Of a stretch of 39,436 nt of DNA, positions 7,201 through 14,000 are shown piece by piece. Position numbers and translations under genes: made by a program. The number at the start of each line of letters is the position of its first letter. Positions within the stretch are counted from its first letter, which is position 1. Location: positions 1-39,436 of the IMG/VR virus record IMGVR_UViG_3300031999_000083; one strand, given 5' to 3'. The DNA is from a virus. The notes below the pieces were generated by a model that did not search any database, was not told where the DNA came from, and worked only from the letters and a program-made list of their open reading frames with translations.

Positions 7201-9256
7201 CCATCTGCCCGAGCTCCTTGAGGAACCCGCGCGGGGCCCGTAAGTCGTTCAGCGAGGTGTTGCGGAAGAGCTGGCCATAGTTCTCGGCAATCAGCTCGTC
7301 GGCGGCCTTGGCATTCCCGGCTTCCTCTCCAAGCTTGGTGAAGAAGTCGGCCTCCCCAATTCGGGCGGCGTATTCCGCTTTGAATGCCTCGATTTGCTCG
7401 GGGGTATAGTGTTTCAACGCTGAGTCCCGGAGCTTCTGCTGTGAATCGGGGGAGAGCAGCGACTGGAAAAGATGTCCCGCGTCATGCTGGAGTCCCTTCG
7501 CGGAGCTGTTCAGATAGACTACCCGGCGCTGGTTGCCGTCGGCGTCCACGCGCGTACCGTCAAACTCGGCGTGGGTCTTCGCATAGAGCTCCGCCTGCGC
7601 CACTTGGTCGGGAGTAAGAGGTGCCCCCGACGCCTTTTCCATCTCCGCCTTGATGCGTTCGAGATAGCCCGCTGCGTCCTGCACATAAATCTCGCCCTTC
7701 GCTGCCCGGATGGCTTCCCGGAACGCATTGACCGCGTTCTGAGCCTGCGGGGTGAGGTTCTGCATCGCGGCCTCATGGGAGGCATCCAGCAGGGCGTCGA
7801 TTCCGTACCCCGGGGACTTCGTCGGGTCAAAAGAAATCTGGCGAGGGTCGAGGTAGTTCTTCGCGATGGAGTCGATGGCAATCGTCTTCGCCGTTCCGAG
7901 ACCGCCCGCGATTCCGCCGAGAGCTGCGCCCGCTCCGAGCAACGCGCCCGCTGTCTGGCTGTCGTCCGAGGCTAGGGCCAGCGGAACCCCGGTAACCACG
8001 CCCTGCACGGCTCCCCCGGCGGTGCCCTTGGCAAGCTGGGCAGGCCGACTGGCCGCAATGGTTTCGAGCCGCTGCATTGCAGCCGTCTTAGGTCCGGTAA
8101 ACCCGGGAGAAAGCTGGCGTCCAAACTCCGCGAGGTTTGCTCCTTTGGAAGCGAACTGCCCTGCCGATTCAACTACAATCTTCTTGGCGGCCTCGCCTGC
8201 GGCAGCCCCAACGGCTACCCCCGCGAGAGTGCCAGTCTGGACCCCGCCGACAACGGAGCCCAGCGACTTCGCCGGGACCACCTCGGCAGCCGCCTTCACT
8301 CCGCGACCCGTCGCCGCCAATCCACGGCCCGAAAGTTCGATGGACTTAGCCGCAGCCGTCTTCAGCCCGGCCATCACGGTCTTGGCTCCCAATTTCGTCG
8401 CCGCCTTAGCGAGCACCTTGCCTCCGAGCCCGACCACCTTGAACGCGCCCGCTGTGCCAATGAGCGTCACCGGGTCCACAAGGGACAGGCGCTCGATAGC
8501 GTCCTTGTCAAGCACGATGCCCTCTTTCGCGAGGGTGTCCTTGTCGATTCCCAAGGCGACCGAGGCATCGCCGGAACCTTCGGAGAGCGCCTTCATCGTC
8601 TTGGAAAACGCGGCGTCTGTATAAAGGTCGTCCGACAGTTCAGAGTCCGTCGATTTCTCGGGGGACTTGCCAAAAACCTTTCTGAGGCCCTGCTGCGCGA
8701 GTTGCCCGAGCCCCGTGACGGCGGTTTCTGTACCCGCGACGATTTCGCTGGCGGCCTTGAGTTGCTTCTTGCCCTGTTCAGCCTCAATACTCTTTCGAAT
8801 CTCCGGGGGAGTTCCGGTCACAAACCCAAGGACCTTGTTAACCGCCGGTTGAATCCCGAGTTCGATGGCTCGTTCGCCTAAATCACGCAGGCCGAGCACC
8901 GTACTCTTGACGAGGCCCGGGGCTTCGGTGACCGCAGCCTTCGCTACCTTCCCCGCCTCAAGCCCCCGGATGCGGCGAGCTCGATACACGTTCAGCAGCT
9001 TCTGATACTTCTCGGCATCCTTCGACACGTCGGGGTTCGCCGAGAGGTAGTCTGCTGGACGAAAAGCGTCGTCGTCCTTCAGCGCAGACTCGTCCTTCAG
9101 GTCCAGCTCATCAGCTTTCTTGAGACCCGCGTAGAGTGTCGGGTCCTCAGCCGAGGGCGGGGTGGCCTTTTGCAGTCCCGCATAGATGTCCTCGGGGGCA
9201 GCCGCAGCCGATGGCAGGGGGGCCCTTTGCAATCCAGCGTAGATGTCTTCAGGCAT
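1295..9256 (-). CDS. Giant multidomain internal virion protein (polyvalent type)
   Basis: At 2653 residues this is the largest protein here and sits where T7-like phages encode gp16, so it is probably ejected into the host. The N-terminus repeats a PEDIYAGLQ motif three times. Gly/Ala-rich, possibly membrane-active stretches cover ~260-460. A zincin-like site QHDAGH (~590, HDxxH rather than HExxH) is followed by ELIAENYG. A 36-residue Pro-Ala linker (~783-819) comes next. A domain with AVHDFFGHGKEGYQFGPRGEF lies at ~1400, and an acetyltransferase (GNAT) domain with NQRGAGLG at ~1770-1890. Two short GFxTxxGxFLxRxxA units are recognisable. The C-terminal domain (~2320-2640) includes PKTPNFTGNL. 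Phage 'polyvalent' proteins carry such mixes. Enzyme activities are inferred, none demonstrated. The ATG follows the upstream stop by three bases. Confidence 0.85.
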   Translation of the reverse strand: MPEDIYAGLQRAPLPSAAAAPEDIYAGLQKATPPSAEDPTLYAGLKKADELDLKDESALKDDDAFRPADYLSANPDVSKDAEKYQKLLNVYRARRIRGLEAGKVAKAAVTEAPGLVKSTVLGLRDLGERAIELGIQPAVNKVLGFVTGTPPEIRKSIEAEQGKKQLKAASEIVAGTETAVTGLGQLAQQGLRKVFGKSPEKSTDSELSDDLYTDAAFSKTMKALSEGSGDASVALGIDKDTLAKEGIVLDKDAIERLSLVDPVTLIGTAGAFKVVGLGGKVLAKAATKLGAKTVMAGLKTAAAKSIELSGRGLAATGRGVKAAAEVVPAKSLGSVVGGVQTGTLAGVAVGAAAGEAAKKIVVESAGQFASKGANLAEFGRQLSPGFTGPKTAAMQRLETIAASRPAQLAKGTAGGAVQGVVTGVPLALASDDSQTAGALLGAGAALGGIAGGLGTAKTIAIDSIAKNYLDPRQISFDPTKSPGYGIDALLDASHEAAMQNLTPQAQNAVNAFREAIRAAKGEIYVQDAAGYLERIKAEMEKASGAPLTPDQVAQAELYAKTHAEFDGTRVDADGNQRRVVYLNSSAKGLQHDAGHLFQSLLSPDSQQKLRDSALKHYTPEQIEAFKAEYAARIGEADFFTKLGEEAGNAKAADELIAENYGQLFRNTSLNDLRAPRGFLKELGQMALDAGESLGIDLTGGRVTPDLQATPSYRLQGILRNAAQEVLTRPEAPFSGPQNAPVAPAPAPAGPIPMPTPAAPAAPVAIPPPTAAKPVVPVPVPVAAAPAPAPAPAPAPAPAPAPAPAPAPAPAPAPAPAPAPAPTASKPAPAPAKPNIRVTPEQQGDFAAKRAEETGIAEAQKATEANPEARATVDAIAESMTNGNPVLEIEHRGIVSEGTPGAPESRTSRRSTQASGYAELEKLQVQNRIDAPADVVNTHQKTFVPVRFTTQGGKPTLIAMSLDKVISNVSRVVADTVKRGAESLIPYPVEGGKLTDAGWKQVVEDVKTYAENQSNGYRGDGQKLTRTAEDVGMSIPAENTNYTPKPLSEQAMNFANLLQGLNPPETGRVQKGLTPGNVKGQLLAEVNAKQPMTPTVIKPENVAKQEFKGFDGRTVKETNPLRNELAARGVKVRELLEVTERVAVEDIAKTTPRPEIGFKAPVTDTIRGGFLPEGKSPVEIENARILGVKKAAGIDLTEVVRRKAREEAERAVRTGTAGKPAPNRATFFLPGNETDKAVRAGFLSDPKPSTPTPDASIRDLASTYAKRAGVEYKPSREYGAIDPDLSKRLADFYESAVSAPEDPAVAASYNALAREVLDQYKAMTEKGYSIEPFSGEGEPYKSSAEAVADIRDNKHLYFLQTDKAFGFGADKPTNNPMLADSGIVVGGQRLPVNDIFRAVHDFFGHGKEGYQFGPRGEFNAWRTHAEMFSPEAQGALAAETLAQNSWVNYGKHLRDASGNIPQKGQPGYKGPTERPFGEQKNILIPDELIREAREKASKAGNSVYETPKDVAALDSLAEKALGMSPEEWGKYGSTVDGGITGEAYRMGLGAPSLEFVARLAAHRDAAMAKFREAMTSGDLDAAYPFATKSQMFAEAYGAATDTGSAANPRAGWRRSHPDAKAPFPEAKADAAAPKVGDKGELGRTFLPDSEVPEGVDPIARAAIRTKGGVVFEGAWHGEAMLNLADAIGRGEVNEKLPPGVKSLTDFLDSVMEGKTAAVGWVEDGFTTKSGKFLNRADALTHAEKINQLKDGYSEKGSLREAGVLESDEFKKSRAFLPATEMGKEMAKDGFNFTISGILGNRTVTVTKGGKSVGYISSVQRSPKKAEVVMVNIDSNQRGAGLGEALYREVFTQLKADGVELVSGDVIAPEPLAIRKKLFGKFETLTVNRKKATLEQAFDATEEIKNLSFEPGDHKFVNAVNRIRPDSKFLPSKEPRAVKEASFRDPETGELYSGSYHMAAFKVAQEAGLSDKALERLVDGFVTNDGAFLTREEAFNRAVELKQMTPEDYRAQIEAYRAEELPVATSDNSLETTLFNDVRKDPKKAAFLPDDVKPKGRRDEQGRPVTKDGLVDYPKYYRELAKQKEAAQAASDATTNFSKYAVSDKEAPESSKPTGWILPDGEFVALDDAYHQDFLAKNRVALNDQFGTEFLSKTGNLEDRLVALNSGFVRIRDINGSTAIELNQKFYKGALKKAIEDRVLGGLDSIDKLRVSLLDNAGNVVDSAVGKFFDAENPVAVATDMLNGLKSGTAAPATKGPGAIARARAMGGDFLPGDERPLPGFSGKGGTREDQRTVRNRIAESRDFPEALPLEFAKNDDGSYRIQGGKPTPIVKEYELNKSPLAAEAAKGIRGEGPREQALVDALAERLVKEHAKAAKNPEVKAGETWYSTARTLLKNLLGTDVKLFTELLGATSARTAVDLNFKFSLEAYNQFKSGAYDGLLDKYREGKKNFDAGDFEGYPDQQKPPTRAAYLDWWIEKHNLTPLQSNGKKFGMNSRAVLKVLDGSWASEVQGPKTPNFTGNLAGTTFEATVDVWAMRLLHRLANLGNEKRWRLLPGNETGVSNTDFFIGQKAFRKAADAIGISPDALQAILWFAEKDHWTKQGWTKSSISSAKSDFNSLLSTTERTSKGLLKRTESEVAPELDLGLNLDDINPKK
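6798..6905. repeat. 12-bp tandem repeat (9 perfect copies) coding Ala-Pro linker
   Basis: The unit GCTGGAGCGGGT is repeated nine times without a mismatch. It encodes alternating Ala-Pro on the minus strand in the giant virion protein, forming a rigid extended linker between the N-terminal and central domains. Confidence 0.95.
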
Positions 9257-9259
9257 AGC

Positions 9260-10441
9260 TTAGGGGGTCGGAATGTAACCGGGGTTTATGTACGAATTGC
9301 CGTCCGGCATCAGAATGAACTTGGCGGTCGTGGGAGCCTCTTTTGGATGGTTCACGCGCACCGGGGTGTTGGCGTCGGCGGGAGCCGCAGCCGGAGCAGC
9401 GGCCTTTTTCCGGACGGGCGCGCTCGGGCCGATGGTTTCGTACATCGACCGCTCGGCGGCCTCCCGGCGCTGTTTCTTGAGTTTCACCCCCGACTCGCTG
9501 TCGCCGTCAATCGGGAAGTATTGACTCCCGGCGTCCTTATACTCCTTCGCCGAAATGGCCGCACCGGACTCCTTACGAAGGTTGGCCGAAATCCAGCTGT
9601 CTTTCGCTGCGGTGTAATCTTGCAACTGAGGTCCCTGCAATCGGTTAAATAGATACGTCTTAACCGTGTTCGCGGCGGCTGTCGGGTCGAAGCCCCCCTG
9701 CTCCAACTTCCCGAGAATCTCTTCGTTGAGAGCCATCCGCTCAGAGTATCTCTTGGAGCCCGCCTGTTGTTCGTTCAGTTCGTACGGGCTTCTGGAGAGT
9801 TCCGTTTCGCTGACCCTCAGCCCGGTCACCTTGTTGTATTGCACCGCCTTCGTAACTTGCATCCCGGTATTGGGGTCAGTCTCCTTGACTTCTCTCGTTT
9901 CAATGTTTGCAGCGCCCGCTTTCGCGGCTTCAAGGTTCTTGCGACGGGTCACTTCCGTCTCCATGGCTTCGGCACCCCCCTCGTAGTCAATCGTGCCGTC
10001 AGGCTTGCGCGGAAGGGCTCGTCCGGGGAAAAGTTGACGGTGTGTGTCGATGTAGGCTTTCGGGTCGCCGCCAGCCTTGAAGTCAGTCAGGGCTTCCTTG
10101 GCCTTGCCCAGTGCAGTCTCCGCCTCCGTGGTCGAGAGCTCGACGGCTTGGGGCAGCGCCTTCGCTTGGGCGTCGAGGGACTGCGACTGTAGGTCCAGTT
10201 GCTTCTCGGCGGTTTCCCGCTTCTTCGGTCGGATGAGATTTGTGTCTTGCAAGTCTTGACTACGTTGCGCGTTTTCCAGCGGTTTGTCAAGAGCGCGTTT
10301 TGCGATATCTTCGGTGGTGATGAACCCGTCCTTAAAGGCTTTCATCAGGTCCCCCACGCCGGGGGTCACCTTGAAGTCCCCCGCGTACGCGGCGGAGTTG
10401 AGCTGGAGCGGGGCTACTGGAGAGTCTGCGATTCCGGGCAT
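9260..10441 (-). CDS. Internal virion protein (DNA-ejection type, gp15-like position)
   Basis: This encodes 393 residues. The most telling part is near residues 275-325: ISANLRKESGAAISAKEY, then YFPIDGDSESGVKLKKQRRE. This 'LRkESGAaIs...YFPxxGDs...K...R' pattern recurs in phage ejection and internal virion proteins. The N-terminal half is helical and rich in Gln, Ala and Lys (about residues 60-140). The C-terminus is Ala/Pro-rich and ends SYINPGYIPTP. The gene sits between the putative membrane-interacting protein (10445-11440) and the giant protein, three bases from each, in the order of T7 genes 14, 15 and 16. The T7 analogy is by position and not by detected homology. Confidence 0.7.
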   Translation of the reverse strand: MPGIADSPVAPLQLNSAAYAGDFKVTPGVGDLMKAFKDGFITTEDIAKRALDKPLENAQRSQDLQDTNLIRPKKRETAEKQLDLQSQSLDAQAKALPQAVELSTTEAETALGKAKEALTDFKAGGDPKAYIDTHRQLFPGRALPRKPDGTIDYEGGAEAMETEVTRRKNLEAAKAGAANIETREVKETDPNTGMQVTKAVQYNKVTGLRVSETELSRSPYELNEQQAGSKRYSERMALNEEILGKLEQGGFDPTAAANTVKTYLFNRLQGPQLQDYTAAKDSWISANLRKESGAAISAKEYKDAGSQYFPIDGDSESGVKLKKQRREAAERSMYETIGPSAPVRKKAAAPAAAPADANTPVRVNHPKEAPTTAKFILMPDGNSYINPGYIPTP

Positions 10442-10444
10442 AAG

Positions 10445-11440
10445 TCAATATTGTGAGCGGATTTCGTTAGCCATCTGTTTGACGGTTCCTGCTTTGCCTC
10501 CGAGAGCGAGGCCAGCCCCGTGGGAAGCCCCGAAAGAGCCGAGCGCAGAAGTCGCAAAGGAGGTGGCCGCTCCGAGGTACGCAGCGTTGGCCGCACCGGA
10601 ATTGAGCGCCTGTTGCGCCTTGATATCGCCCTGCTGCCCCTTAATCTTCATCAGCGTGTTTCCGCGATTCGTCTGGATATTCGCGGCCTCCCGACCGGTC
10701 AGACCCGACTCAGGGAGGGTAGCCTCTCCGATGCCGAACATGGAGGCAGCGTCCGCCTTGCGGGAATCCTCAGCGGCCTTTACCGTCGGAAAAATACTGG
10801 AGAGGATGCTGGCTCGGGAACTCTGCATGTTGGTGGCCGCGCCCGCGAGGGACACCGCCTGCTGCTGCCGCGCCTGCTTGAGCTGCTCGCCTCCCAGCCC
10901 CAGCGCCCGCGCGATTGAGCCCCCGATGGACTTGGATTCCGGACGGAACCCCGCCTGCCCGCCCTGCCCTACTCCCGCTCGGACGAGGTCCGCTTGGAAC
11001 TCCGGCGGAAGGGACGAGCCCGAGTCGAGCTCCTGCTGCGCCCGACCGATGATGGATTCCTTGAGCGCCTCAAGTCGGGGGTCTGCTTGAAGGTTCTCCT
11101 TCACCAACTGGGACGCAATCTTCTGCGTGCCCTGCGATTCCGAGGGACGCTGGGCTTCCTCCAGCAGCTTCTGCTTCCCGAGCTCCCGCACCTTTGCCAG
11201 CTCAGGGTCAATCTCTTTTTGGAGCGCCAGCCGGTTCTGGGCGCGGAGCCGGTCCGCCTCGGTAGCTGCTTGGTTGATGCGCCCGAAGGACAGTTCCTCT
11301 GACAGAATCTTCTGCTGGCCCTTCAGCGCGGCCATCTGCGCCCCGGCGGCCTTGTCCCCGGCCTTCTTCTGCAAGTATGCGCTACCGGCGGCACCCGCCG
11401 CTGCAACTCCACCCACGACCAAAGCTGTTACGATTCCCAT
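10445..11440 (-). CDS. Internal virion protein (gp14-like, membrane-associated)
   Basis: This encodes 331 residues. A hydrophobic Gly/Ala-rich N-terminus (MGIVTALVVGGVAAAGAAGS) could be a membrane segment. A long Gln/Glu/Lys-rich helical region follows (~30-130), then Gly/Ser/Ala-rich segments. The C-terminus has a second Ala/Gly-rich patch (GAANAAYLGAATSFATSALG). This layout, small and Ala-rich with hydrophobic ends, is typical of podovirus internal virion proteins that form the first ring of the ejection channel. It is the first gene of the three-gene ejectosome cluster. No enzyme motif is visible. Function rests on composition and gene order. Confidence 0.65.
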   Translation of the reverse strand: MGIVTALVVGGVAAAGAAGSAYLQKKAGDKAAGAQMAALKGQQKILSEELSFGRINQAATEADRLRAQNRLALQKEIDPELAKVRELGKQKLLEEAQRPSESQGTQKIASQLVKENLQADPRLEALKESIIGRAQQELDSGSSLPPEFQADLVRAGVGQGGQAGFRPESKSIGGSIARALGLGGEQLKQARQQQAVSLAGAATNMQSSRASILSSIFPTVKAAEDSRKADAASMFGIGEATLPESGLTGREAANIQTNRGNTLMKIKGQQGDIKAQQALNSGAANAAYLGAATSFATSALGSFGASHGAGLALGGKAGTVKQMANEIRSQY

Positions 11441-11443
11441 AAA

Positions 11444-11896
11444 TTATGTGTCTAGGACCTTGACGAAGGTCTTCTCCCGGAGCTGATACCCCTGCGACTC
11501 GTAGAATTTTTGGAGCTTCTCGTCGCCGAGTCCCACGAGATGCACCATGACGAATTTCTTGACGTTGCGGGCGTGGCCCGCCGACTCGAACCCGAAAAAT
11601 AGATTGAGCCCCGCGCGTGTGGCGCGGAACGGTTTTCGCACGAACCAGAAATTCTCCAGCGCAACGGGATGCCCCGAGAAGCCGTCCGAGACGAAGGCCA
11701 TGCCGAGCGCCCCGGAAAAGCTCCCGTCGGACTCCTCGGAGACGAGAATCTGTCCGAGCCCCGAGGAGATTACCGGAGCCCACACTTGACAGAAGGCGTC
11801 GCGGGAGAACCCTCCCGGATACTGGGCCTCAGCGGCAAACTCGTGGCCGATTTCTTCCATCCGGGCGATTTCGTGGAGCTCTAGGGTTCTAATCAT
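11444..11896 (-). CDS. GNAT-family acetyltransferase-like protein
   Basis: This encodes 150 residues with the outline of a GNAT N-acetyltransferase. The N-terminal helix carries IARMEEIGHEF, a central strand is ENFWFVRKPFRATRAG, a helix-strand follows with NVKKFVMVHLVGL, and the C-terminal GDEKLQKFYESQGYQ resembles the family's motif B. The usual R/QxxGxG/A acetyl-CoA loop is weakly matched by RATRAGLNLF. The ATG overlaps the stop of the oxygenase-like gene (ATGA), so the two are co-translated. Phages often carry such proteins in the tail and ejection cluster, and their substrates are largely unknown. A virion or host protein substrate is speculation. Confidence 0.65.
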   Translation of the reverse strand: MIRTLELHEIARMEEIGHEFAAEAQYPGGFSRDAFCQVWAPVISSGLGQILVSEESDGSFSGALGMAFVSDGFSGHPVALENFWFVRKPFRATRAGLNLFFGFESAGHARNVKKFVMVHLVGLGDEKLQKFYESQGYQLREKTFVKVLDT

Positions 11897-12486
11897 ACGA
11901 GTCCGAAAAACATGGCCACAATCATCCGGGCGTCCGCCGTGCTTGTCCCGAACGCCGCAATCGGCCAGCGGGAGTGAAAGGCTTCGGTCTCGAAGACCAC
12001 CAGCCGGTTAAACTTCATCTCCACCACATGGGTCTGCTCCCACTGGTCCGGGTCGTTGTACGCTTCGTGAAGGTCTGTGTAAACGCGGAGCGGCTTCTTG
12101 CCGATGCGGCGGATTTCGTGCTCCTCCGGGAAATGCGTGAAGCCGTACTTCTTGTGCCGCCAGAACGCCGTCCCTCCCCGACACTGCTCGGGTGGGTTGA
12201 GGTACAGAACGCCTGCGTATCTCTCGTACGAGTTGTCCGAGTGGATTGCGTTGTTGGGCACCTCGGTATCGTAGTTCACCCGGAGCAGGCTGTACCCGAC
12301 CTTCGCGGCGGCCCCAAGCCTCTGCGACAGAGGAGCTTCAAACTCGTGGCTTGGTCGCACGTTGATGTGCTTGTACATCTCTCCATCGGGGCCTCGGATG
12401 TCGTAGAAGGGTGCCTTGGTCGCTAACTCTCTGAAAGCCAAGGGCTCCGGGAGGAAGTCGTCAAAGGTTTCTAGTTTAAGGCTCAC
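11893..12486 (-). CDS. 2-oxoglutarate/Fe(II) oxygenase-like protein (hydroxylase-like)
   Basis: This encodes 197 residues. The double-stranded beta-helix signature is visible: His82-x-Asp84 (IHSDNSY), YAGVLYLNPP, GGTAFWRHK, then the distal His171 (VFETEAFHSRWP) and a basic residue at Arg187 that could hold 2-oxoglutarate. The arrangement resembles small prolyl-hydroxylase-like proteins and the DUF6445 group, so metal- and cosubstrate-binding residues look intact. The start is GTG, with no ATG until residue 37, and a promoter-like pair lies directly upstream. It shares an ATGA overlap with the acetyltransferase gene. The substrate is unknown. Collagen-like fibers in the same cluster are an interesting candidate. 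Confidence 0.7.
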   Translation of the reverse strand: MSLKLETFDDFLPEPLAFRELATKAPFYDIRGPDGEMYKHINVRPSHEFEAPLSQRLGAAAKVGYSLLRVNYDTEVPNNAIHSDNSYERYAGVLYLNPPEQCRGGTAFWRHKKYGFTHFPEEHEIRRIGKKPLRVYTDLHEAYNDPDQWEQTHVVEMKFNRLVVFETEAFHSRWPIAAFGTSTADARMIVAMFFGLV

Positions 12487-12491
12487 AAGTA

Positions 12492-12520
12492 AGAGTAGCC
12501 CCGGCGGGAGTGGATGTCAA
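12492..12520 (-). promoter_or_regulatory. Putative promoter, TTGACA-N17-TACTCT
   Basis: On the minus strand, TTGACA (12520-12515) overlaps the TGA stop of the tail protein gene. TACTCT (12497-12492) follows after 17 bases, and the GTG start of the oxygenase gene lies five bases after the -10 box. A leaderless GTG mRNA would result. The short -10-to-start distance matches other promoters in this window. Confidence 0.4.
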
Positions 12521-13572
12521 GTTTTCACGAGACACCAGAAATACACCGTCGGAGGAAGGTTGTCGTGTCCAACCGCCACACCGGTATATGCCACCGTCGT
12601 AATCTGCCGGGACGTAATCAGCATCGTGCCCGCGTTGCCGGTTCCAGCCGTTCCGAGCTTGGTGCCGTTACCGCTGCCCTCGCCCTTGACCTCGAAGTAG
12701 TTCGGGGGGACAATTGGGGGGATGGTAATCGTCTCCGCGTCGTCAACCCGATGCAGCCAGACGTTGTTGTCGCTGTTCAGGAGGGTGGCGTGGCCAATTA
12801 AGTGGGTGTGCTGCGGGATTTCGTCGTTGGAGAGCACGCAGGTTTCCGCACCGAGCTTCGTTCCAGAGGCTTGCGCCGTGATTCCCGAATCCGTTGCGTA
12901 CGAGCTGACCGGGGTCGCCCCGGGGTCCTTCGCGGCTACCGCCAGCGAAAGTCCGCGAACAGACTGGTCGCTCTCGCCAAGATACAGCCATCCCGGATTC
13001 GCCGCAAGGGCGTCCGTCAGCAGGGAATGGACGACGAACTTGATGTCCCCGGGGACACCCGTTACCGTTCTCCACGCCCCGCGCTCCCAATGCAAAAGGG
13101 CGTTGATGGTCGTGTCCCAGAAAAGTTCGAGGTCCGCCGGAGCCGTGGGCCGTAACGCCGTGGCTCCGCTCGGCGGGGTCGGGCTGACCGCGCGCCATGT
13201 GGTGCCGTCCCAAGTATACCACCCCACCGACCGGGTGCCGCTAGTCCGCAGCCATACCAGCGGGTCTGACGTGCCCGGAGTCGCCGGTACCGTCTCTCCG
13301 ATGGAGAACAGGGCCACATCAGACTCCGAAATGTCGAGGGGACTGTACCGACCCGAGACGATATCAAATACCCACCACTGCGAGCCGCCCTTGAGCCACG
13401 GCCCTTGATTGCTTGAGGGCTCTACGTCGCCAACCACGAAAAAGTTAGTGCCGACGGGAGACTGGATTTCCATCCGCTCAATCATGGACTCGTAGAACTC
13501 TTGGGGAGTCCCTTCAAAATCCGCCGGAAGGGGGGCCGCTACGATGACCAGATTAGTTTTATTAAGTGCCAT
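12517..13572 (-). CDS. Tail fiber/collar-type virion protein
   Basis: This encodes 351 residues. The N-terminal half includes a module containing DPLVWLRTSGTRSVGWYTWDG, of a kind seen in phage fiber proteins. The C-terminal third has HTHLIGHATLL and ends PPTVYFWCLVKT, close to the ending of phage tail-collar domains (a His-rich turn followed by a final hydrophobic strand after 'Pro-Pro'). The position after the nozzle gene and before the ejection cluster fits a tail-tip or fiber component. The ATG lies two bases after the previous stop. Receptor specificity cannot be read from the sequence. Confidence 0.65.
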   Translation of the reverse strand: MALNKTNLVIVAAPLPADFEGTPQEFYESMIERMEIQSPVGTNFFVVGDVEPSSNQGPWLKGGSQWWVFDIVSGRYSPLDISESDVALFSIGETVPATPGTSDPLVWLRTSGTRSVGWYTWDGTTWRAVSPTPPSGATALRPTAPADLELFWDTTINALLHWERGAWRTVTGVPGDIKFVVHSLLTDALAANPGWLYLGESDQSVRGLSLAVAAKDPGATPVSSYATDSGITAQASGTKLGAETCVLSNDEIPQHTHLIGHATLLNSDNNVWLHRVDDAETITIPPIVPPNYFEVKGEGSGNGTKLGTAGTGNAGTMLITSRQITTVAYTGVAVGHDNLPPTVYFWCLVKT

Positions 13573-13574
13573 GA

Positions 13575-14000
13575 TTAGGGAAGTGTGAAGGGTCCGACGA
13601 TATCTGAGGCGTAGGTTTCGCCCGCGCTCGGCTCAATGCCGGTAACTTTGTAATAGTAGGTGCCGGGTGGAATGCTGGTGTCCGTGAACGTCTCGGCGAT
13701 GACGTTGGCCGTCACTTGTACGAAGGGGCCAAGGGCACTTGTCGCTCGGTAAACCACGTAGGAATAGATGTAGGTCTGCTCGGTCCACGTCAACGTCAAA
13801 CTTGTCGCGGAGGCCACAACCCCCGCGAGGTTGGTGGGTCCCGCCCGGCGGGCGACGGCGAGGATGTCAAGCAGGGCGGCCACTCCAGAGCCCGAGCCCG
13901 AGCTCGAAGAAATCGCCGAAAGGGTACACACGAGCGGCGAGCGATACTCGATTCGCAATGCCCGGCGAGTGATAGCGGAGAGGCTGCGTAAAGGGTTCAT
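13575..14000 (-). CDS. Small fibronectin type III domain protein
   Basis: This encodes 141 residues. Residues ~50-140 form one fibronectin type III domain: PTNLAGVVASATSLTLTW, YSYVVYRATSALGPF, then TFTDTSIPPGTYYYKVTG. The N-terminus is basic and a Ser/Gly linker (SSSSGSGSG) precedes the domain. Such Ig-like folds on phages usually bind surfaces or decorate virions. The ATG overlaps the stop of the nozzle gene (ATGA). A second single-domain FN3 protein is encoded at 32990-33277, but the two are not obviously close paralogs. Confidence 0.7.
   Translation of the reverse strand: MNPLRSLSAITRRALRIEYRSPLVCTLSAISSSSGSGSGVAALLDILAVARRAGPTNLAGVVASATSLTLTWTEQTYIYSYVVYRATSALGPFVQVTANVIAETFTDTSIPPGTYYYKVTGIEPSAGETYASDIVGPFTLP

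Noticed and set aside
5990-7243. 417-codon rightward frame with Cys-Trp-Ser-Gly repeats
   Set aside because: The repeat is the complement of the Ala-Pro 12-bp repeat in the giant gene; not a real protein.
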